DNA of 11,235 nucleotides from positions 4,822-16,056 of the forward strand of contig DNSZ01000278.1 in the NCBI GenBank assembly GCA_003500165.1, given 5' to 3'. Shown piece by piece: positions 7,121-11,235 of this stretch. Both the position numbers and the translations under genes were made by a program. The notes beneath the pieces were generated by a model. That model had not been told where the DNA came from and made no database searches. It was given only the letters and a program-made list of their open reading frames with translations. Source of the stretch: Paracoccaceae bacterium. Its GTDB lineage: Bacteria > Pseudomonadota > Alphaproteobacteria > Rhodobacterales > Rhodobacteraceae. The first letter of the stretch is position 1, and each line of letters opens with the position of its first letter.

Positions 7121-8748
7121 TCGTCTTGTCTCGCTTCGTGATACAGGCGCATCACCATCGTCCAGGTCTGGTTGTACGGGTCATAGGTCAGTTGCTCGGG
7201 GACCCGTGCCGGTATATCGGACACAAGCTTAAGATATTCCTGAAGCGGTGTCGATTCCCGGAAGGTCAGTTCATGGTATGACCAGATCGGCTGCCCCTCC
7301 TGCTCGCGCGCCTGGTCGGGCCGTGGCGCGACCAGCCGGAACCCTGGCGAAAGATCGAGCGTGTCGAATCGCAGCGTCAGGGTTTCGGAAACTTCCTGCG
7401 CGCTCAAGGCGCGCAGCGACTTGTCCATGTCGCCCTCGCCAAACGGCTCGCGCAGCGGAATCGTGGCGCCGTCGAGGTTCGAATCAAGGCCGATATTCTC
7501 GAATCCCGCATCCTCCATCGTTGCCAGAAACCACGACACGCGCCCGCCCGATTCCCGGCGCCATGTGGCCTGGGCCACGATGCTGTCGCCCGAGACCGAA
7601 CAGGTCATCGGCTGCTGCCGCCAGCCCGTGGGAAAGATCAGCAACTCCTGGAAACTCCGCGCGCAGATTTCGTAGAACCGCTCGGTCGACGGCAGGCCGA
7701 CCCAGGGCGGAATGATCTCCACGGGTTGCTGTGCCGCCTGCGCCGCGCGGGCGGCGGCGGCCCGCCGCTCGGCCTCGATGCGGCGCAACTCCTCCAGCCG
7801 GCGTTGCTCGACGATGTTCTGCCAGACCAGATATCCGGCGATCGCCGCGACGACAAGCAAGACGACTGGGATCGCGATCGGCAGCAATGCGCGCAGCTGG
7901 TTGGTCGATTTCAGCCGGGCCGGGCGGCCGCGCTTTTGCAGGATCGAACCGAGGTCGGCATCGATCGTGCCGTCGATGTCCCAGGCCACGGGACAGATCA
8001 TTGCGCTCCAGTTGGGTGCGTCCTGCAGGGCGGCGAATGCACCCTGGGCATCGCCCCCATCGGTGATGACGCGATCCTCATAGATCTGCCCGTCGCGCCA
8101 GGCGACGATCCACCAGGACTGCCCCATATCCCCGGACATTTCGAAGGCGGCCAGCCAGTTGCCCGGCAGAACCTCGTCCGAGAACAGCGTCGCCGCGGCC
8201 GCCATGCCGGGTTTCAGACCGTTATACTTGAAGCCGAAGCCGATCTGTTCGCGATCGCCGACCATCGCGTAAAGATCGGGCGCGTCGTCGCCAAAACCCG
8301 CTTCGCCGGCCTGCTCGGCAATCTTGCGGTCGACGTCGAAGGGCAGCCACAACAGCCCGATCGCATAACGCTTGCGCCCGTTCTCGACCAGGCGGCCCTG
8401 ATCGTCGATCTCGAAATCCACCGGATCGGCATCGGCCGCCAGCGTGGCGATGCCGGCGGCGACATCCATCGCGTCGACGGCGCCCGCTTCGACCTGCGAC
8501 GCCGCGCGCTGGCGGCGTCCGAACAGGCGGCGTCGCGGCCGGGCTTCGCCATCGGCGTCCTGTGCGTCCGCTTCCGCCTCGGGCGCGGCGGCTTCGGCTG
8601 CCTCGCGGCGCCGCCCGAACAGGCCGCGCCGCGGCGCCGGCGGCTCTTCCGCCGGGGCCGCTTCGGGCGTCGGCGGGGCCGTGGTTTCGGGCTCGTCGCC
8701 CTCACCCGTCACATCGCGAAACAGGCTCAGACTGCGCGGCCGCTTCAT
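7117..8748 (-). CDS. pilO: Type IVb pilus accessory protein PilO
   Basis: This 543-residue protein spans the inner membrane once, at about 287-309 (ALLPIAIPVVLLVVAAIAG). The cytoplasmic half has a disordered Pro/Glu/Ala-rich start, two copies of an RR-x-LFGRR motif (40-47 and 72-79), then a folded region (about 110-270) beginning near YAIGLLWLPFD, as in PilO-family proteins ('ya-GL-W'). After the membrane segment comes an Arg/Glu/Ala-rich coiled coil (about 312-342) and a periplasmic domain (about 345-543) with PPWVGLPSTERFYEICARSF. Length and layout agree with the R64 PilO (PAP_PilO) family, which joins the cytoplasmic ATPase side to PilP and the secretin; the LFGRR region is an extension. 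The ATG at 8748 has GGAGG seven bases upstream and lies 24 bases after the secretin stop. The 3' end overlaps pilP by four bases. Confidence 0.88.
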   Translation of the reverse strand: MKRPRSLSLFRDVTGEGDEPETTAPPTPEAAPAEEPPAPRRGLFGRRREAAEAAAPEAEADAQDADGEARPRRRLFGRRQRAASQVEAGAVDAMDVAAGIATLAADADPVDFEIDDQGRLVENGRKRYAIGLLWLPFDVDRKIAEQAGEAGFGDDAPDLYAMVGDREQIGFGFKYNGLKPGMAAAATLFSDEVLPGNWLAAFEMSGDMGQSWWIVAWRDGQIYEDRVITDGGDAQGAFAALQDAPNWSAMICPVAWDIDGTIDADLGSILQKRGRPARLKSTNQLRALLPIAIPVVLLVVAAIAGYLVWQNIVEQRRLEELRRIEAERRAAAARAAQAAQQPVEIIPPWVGLPSTERFYEICARSFQELLIFPTGWRQQPMTCSVSGDSIVAQATWRRESGGRVSWFLATMEDAGFENIGLDSNLDGATIPLREPFGEGDMDKSLRALSAQEVSETLTLRFDTLDLSPGFRLVAPRPDQAREQEGQPIWSYHELTFRESTPLQEYLKLVSDIPARVPEQLTYDPYNQTWTMVMRLYHEARQDE

Positions 8749-8772
8749 GGCGTTGCCTCCCGCGCGGCCGGA

Positions 8773-10368
8773 TCAGCCGCCGCCGCTGATGCGCTGCAGC
8801 AGGCGCGGGGTGATGAAGACTATGCTCGCCGCGCGTTCGATGCTGGCCCCCCGGCTGCCGCCAAACGCGAAGAAGTTCGCATTGCCGATGCCCTGCTTGT
8901 CGAGCACGGCGCGGCGACGTTCGAAGCCGAACAGCACGAGCGTCTGGCCGTTGCGCAGGACCACCTGCTGCTCGAAATTGACGCGCGAGACTTCGGGCAG
9001 CTGAACCGTCGTCTCATTGTCCGTGCCCTCATTCGAGGTGAAGTTCTCGATCTGGATCACGTCGGACAATTCCAGCTCGTAGCGGACCAGGATTTCGCGC
9101 GTGTTCAGGATGCGCGGTGCCAGCGCCATCGTGAAGCCGGTCGTGATCGTGCCCGGGTTGATTGACGTGCCAGCGATGTCACCCGTGGAGTTTGCGACCG
9201 TTTCGACCGATTCCACATAGGCCTCGTCCTGCACCACCTCGATCGGCACGACCTGGAAATTGGTCGTGGTTGCCCCGGTGCGGGTTTCGACGCTGACATT
9301 GTTCTGGGTCGACAATGCCTGGACGGCCGCCGTCACACTGTAATCGTCGCCGGCAATCGCGACATTGGCGGTGCCGATCGGGGCTGCCTGGGCAAGGCTG
9401 CCGGCAGCTTTAAAGCCCGCATCCCAGTTGGTGCCCTGCAAGAGAAGCTCCTGAAGGTCGAAGTTGAACCCTTCCTCGTCGGTCAGCGTCACGTTCAGCA
9501 CGGTGACGTCAAAGGCGATCTGCTGGCCCAGCGCGTCGTTCATCGTCGACAGGTATTCCTGGATCCGATCCTGATCGGACAACAGCGCGGTGACCGTGAT
9601 GATCCCGGTCCCCTCGCCGATGGTGATCCGCGTGCCCTGGCCGACAAGGTTGCTGAGCGTGCTGGTCACCTCGGACCAGATGTCGATGGCGACCGAGCCG
9701 GTGCTGAGCGACAGGCTGCTGCGCGTCGGCAACGACGACAGCTGATACTGCCTTGTCACATAGTCGCGAAAGATGATGCGGTCGTCGCCGACGCTCCATT
9801 CGACCTCGAACGCGTCCGATATCTCGTCCAGCACCTCGGACAGCGACCCCGTCAGGTTCGGCCGGATGCGCAGGGTGCCGGCGCGGGTCGAGGCGCCGCC
9901 GCCGCTGATATTCGTGGCCTGACCGGCGTCGTTGCCGGTCTCGTCGTCATCGCCGGTCGACTGGCTCGAGACCGAGCCGTCATCGGTGGCCGTCACGCGG
10001 GCACCCGTGGGGCCCAGGGCGACCACATGGGGAACCCCGGTGATCCGCGACAGCCGGGCGGCGATGTCGACCAGGCCCAGCGGCTCGCGCGAGACGATCG
10101 AGACGGCATCGACCCGTTCCAGCCGCGGCGGCAGCAGATCGGCCGCCCGGACCCGTGTGTCGACCGGGGCGACGAAGAACCCCTCGCTGATCTGTGCCGC
10201 GCCGGCGCGCATCGCCTCGCGCGACTGGAAATCATAGGTGCCCTGCCGCATCCGGCCGGTCGTGTTCTCCAGCTCGAACTCGGTCTTTGCCGTGGTCTCG
10301 CCGCAGCCCGGCACGATGGCCAGCGCGGCCAGTGCCGCGCCGACGCCGGCAAATGCCCGCCAGGCCAT
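8773..10368 (-). CDS. pilN: Type IVb pilus lipoprotein secretin PilN
   Basis: This 531-residue protein forms the outer-membrane channel for the pilus. Counting from the ATG at 10368, a lipoprotein signal peptide ends in AIVPGC with Cys22 as the acylation site. N-terminal periplasmic domains follow, including a segment at about 80-128 (REPLGLVDIAARLSRITGVP). A Ser/Asp/Glu/Gly-rich insertion spans about 128-150, and a further N domain about 160-210. The C-terminal secretin domain (about 275-531) shows the family pattern in the TMALAPRIL strand, VNFEQQVVLRNGQTLVLFGF and the closing IVFITPRLL. Lipoprotein secretins of this size are typical of PilN/TcpC/BfpB. The ATG at 10368 follows the TcpQ-gene stop by one base and has GGAG ten bases upstream. 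An ATG at 10401 would add 11 charged residues and overlap the upstream gene, and is less likely. Confidence 0.93.
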   Translation of the reverse strand: MAWRAFAGVGAALAALAIVPGCGETTAKTEFELENTTGRMRQGTYDFQSREAMRAGAAQISEGFFVAPVDTRVRAADLLPPRLERVDAVSIVSREPLGLVDIAARLSRITGVPHVVALGPTGARVTATDDGSVSSQSTGDDDETGNDAGQATNISGGGASTRAGTLRIRPNLTGSLSEVLDEISDAFEVEWSVGDDRIIFRDYVTRQYQLSSLPTRSSLSLSTGSVAIDIWSEVTSTLSNLVGQGTRITIGEGTGIITVTALLSDQDRIQEYLSTMNDALGQQIAFDVTVLNVTLTDEEGFNFDLQELLLQGTNWDAGFKAAGSLAQAAPIGTANVAIAGDDYSVTAAVQALSTQNNVSVETRTGATTTNFQVVPIEVVQDEAYVESVETVANSTGDIAGTSINPGTITTGFTMALAPRILNTREILVRYELELSDVIQIENFTSNEGTDNETTVQLPEVSRVNFEQQVVLRNGQTLVLFGFERRRAVLDKQGIGNANFFAFGGSRGASIERAASIVFITPRLLQRISGGG

Positions 10369-10369
10369 C

Positions 10370-10795
10370 TTACTGCGTCTCCACAAGAAGCGTGTCGACA
10401 TGGATCACGCGGTTGCCGCGGTACAGCGTGACGGCAAGCTCGGGGTTGCTGCGGTGGACGGCATCGACCAGCTCGATCACCGCATCCTCGAAGGTGCCGC
10501 GGAACTGCGCCGAGGCCCGCAGATAATAGTCGTATTCGGTGTCCCAGATCATCGTCCAGCCGGACACCCCGGTCCAGCCCAGCAGGGTGTCGCGCAGCGT
10601 GCTGCCCGACACCGCGCCCCAGCTGCGCACCGCACCGCCGCCGGTGCTGTAGGCCCCGCCATCGCCGGCCAGGCCCGGCCCGTCGGCCTGCACCGCCGCG
10701 GGCACACCCAGGCCGAGCGCGGCGACGAGCAGGCTTGCCAGCCACGCGGCACCGCGCGGCGCGGCCGCGTTCAATCTCGGAAATGAGTCCGCCAT
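10370..10795 (-). CDS. Exported TcpQ-domain pilus protein (PilL C-terminal-like)
   Basis: This 141-residue protein has a signal peptide (hydrophobic core about 16-35, likely cleavage after VQA at 37), a Gly-rich linker and a single TcpQ-type domain (about 57-137). The domain shows the SGSTLRDTLLGWTGVSGWTM start ('G-sLr-tL-rWa--aGw-v-W'), then DYYLRASAQFRGTFEDAV and the closing LYRGNRVIHV. TcpQ and the C-terminus of R64 PilL share this domain, and TcpQ helps localise and stabilise the lipoprotein secretin TcpC; a like role with the PilN encoded next door is inferred. R64 PilL is about 350 residues and a lipoprotein. This protein is much shorter and lacks a lipobox. The ATG at 10795 was chosen because AGGAG lies eight bases upstream and the signal peptide starts there; an in-frame ATG at 10942 would bury the signal peptide. 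Confidence 0.82.
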   Translation of the reverse strand: MADSFPRLNAAAPRGAAWLASLLVAALGLGVPAAVQADGPGLAGDGGAYSTGGGAVRSWGAVSGSTLRDTLLGWTGVSGWTMIWDTEYDYYLRASAQFRGTFEDAVIELVDAVHRSNPELAVTLYRGNRVIHVDTLLVETQ

Positions 10796-10926
10796 CTGTC
10801 CGGCTCCTGCCCCTGCGGACCCGAAAGGCGCCCCTGCGGCGTCCTGTGTTGCGCCGGCCGGCGCGAACGGGCCCTTATTGTTCTTTGCCCTGTGGCGGTT
10901 GGTCCGCCATCCTGCCTCTGAATGCA

Positions 10927-10952
10927 CTTCTGCCCGGCGCACCGGGCAGAAG
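10927..10952 (-). terminator. Strong hairpin after the pilin gene (attenuator or RNA-stabilising)
   Basis: CTTCTGCCCGG and CCGGGCAGAAG form a perfect 11-base-pair stem around a TGCG loop (minus strand), which belongs to the stable UNCG tetraloop class. It begins 24 bases after the pilin TAA. The minus-strand sequence after the stem has no T-run, so it is not a standard intrinsic terminator. It may slow read-through or protect the 3' end of a processed pilin mRNA, so that pilin is made in excess over the assembly proteins. Confidence 0.6.
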
Positions 10953-10976
10953 CAAGCCTTTTGTTCGATCGGCGCG

Positions 10977-11235
10977 TTACCGCCCCATCACCCAGGTGAC
11001 GGTGTTGTTGCCGGATGCGCATATGCCCGATACGTCACCCGGTCCCCAGCCGCCGCTGGCGGCGTCCGTCGCCTGACGTGTGCCACCCGGGGCGGAAATG
11101 GCGACACCGATGATCCCCGAGCCGATCGGGCTGGTCCCGCCCTCTTCGACGGTGCCGAGGCGCACACAGGCCGCCTGCGGGATGTCCGTGTATTCGATCA
11201 CGAACGCTTCGTTGTTGGCTGGCTCGTTGGTGTTC
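10977..11235 (-). CDS. pilS: Type IVb pilin, C-terminal part (PilS-like, partial)
   Basis: The last 85 residues are visible and the 5' end lies beyond the right edge. The segment contains EYTDIPQAACVRLG, a hydrophobic IIGVAIS strand, and ends in ICASGNNTVTWVMGR before TAA. Two cysteines 48 residues apart (23 and 71 of the visible part), the 'C-x-L' after the first and the 'C-x3-N-x-[IV]-x-W' close are the hallmark of the disulfide-bonded C-terminal domain of PilS-family type IVb pilins. The prepilin leader and the hydrophobic N-terminal helix cannot be seen. It is most likely the major pilin, given the strong hairpin after the gene; a minor pilin is possible. In R64 the pilS gene follows pilR, whereas here the pilin gene lies before the secretin genes. 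Confidence 0.85.
   Translation of the reverse strand, partial: NTNEPANNEAFVIEYTDIPQAACVRLGTVEEGGTSPIGSGIIGVAISAPGGTRQATDAASGGWGPGDVSGICASGNNTVTWVMGR

Noticed and set aside
10883..10918. Eleven-codon minus-strand reading frame MADQPPQGKEQ between the pilin and TcpQ genes
   Set aside because: A purine-rich stretch precedes it at very short spacing, but it is too short, and has no support other than position, to be called a leader peptide.
10796..10942. Longer start for the TcpQ gene at ATG 10942
   Set aside because: It would place 49 residues before the signal peptide and run into the post-pilin hairpin. The internal ATG at 10795 has a well-spaced AGGAG.
10977..11235. Reading the right-end gene as a complete small protein starting at GTG 11201
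   Set aside because: The open frame continues to the window edge with pilin-like sequence, and the type IVb pilin C-terminal pattern implies a much longer protein.
1..11235. CRISPR arrays, tRNA or rRNA genes, insertion sequences, or shufflon-type inverted repeats
   Set aside because: I found no spaced repeat series, no structured RNA gene and no transposase or recombinase frame on either strand.

Overview
The window is GC-rich (very roughly 65%), and every gene I can support lies on the minus strand and reads from right to left. Codon use, the alanine-rich proteins and the many short gene overlaps suggest an alphaproteobacterium, perhaps Rhodobacterales or Rhodospirillales; that placement is inference, since no taxonomic marker gene is present. 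There are no rRNA, tRNA, CRISPR or insertion-sequence features.

Nearly all of the window is one gene cluster for a type IVb pilus of the R64 thin-pilus / toxin-coregulated-pilus kind. In transcription order it holds the 3' end of a type IVb pilin gene (PilS-like, cut by the right edge), a hairpin, a small exported TcpQ-domain protein (PilL C-terminal-like), the lipoprotein secretin PilN, the bitopic accessory protein PilO, the exported PilP, the assembly ATPase PilQ, the platform protein PilR, and a divergent membrane protein that looks like an A24 prepilin peptidase (PilU role). After a 223-base gap come an exported SPOR-domain protein with a possible PilP-like segment and a second, PilT-like ATPase. 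The N-terminus of an apparent MBL-fold hydrolase runs off the left edge and is probably not part of the pilus machine.

PilQ should power pilin addition on PilR in the inner membrane. PilO and PilP would link PilR to the PilN outer-membrane channel, with the TcpQ-domain protein supporting the secretin. The A24-like protein would process prepilin. The SPOR protein could tether the machine to peptidoglycan, and the second ATPase could drive retraction.

Compared with the R64 order (pilL-M-N-O-P-Q-R-S-T-U-V), the pilin gene lies upstream rather than after pilR. No pilM, no lytic transglycosylase (R64 PilT) and no pilV/shufflon lie within these borders. A SPOR protein and a PilT-like ATPase have been added. 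Genes from the TcpQ protein to the peptidase are separated by 1 to 24 bases or overlap by 4, so they are probably translationally coupled. The only real gaps are 180 bases after the pilin gene and 223 bases before the SPOR gene; both carry candidate regulatory structure.
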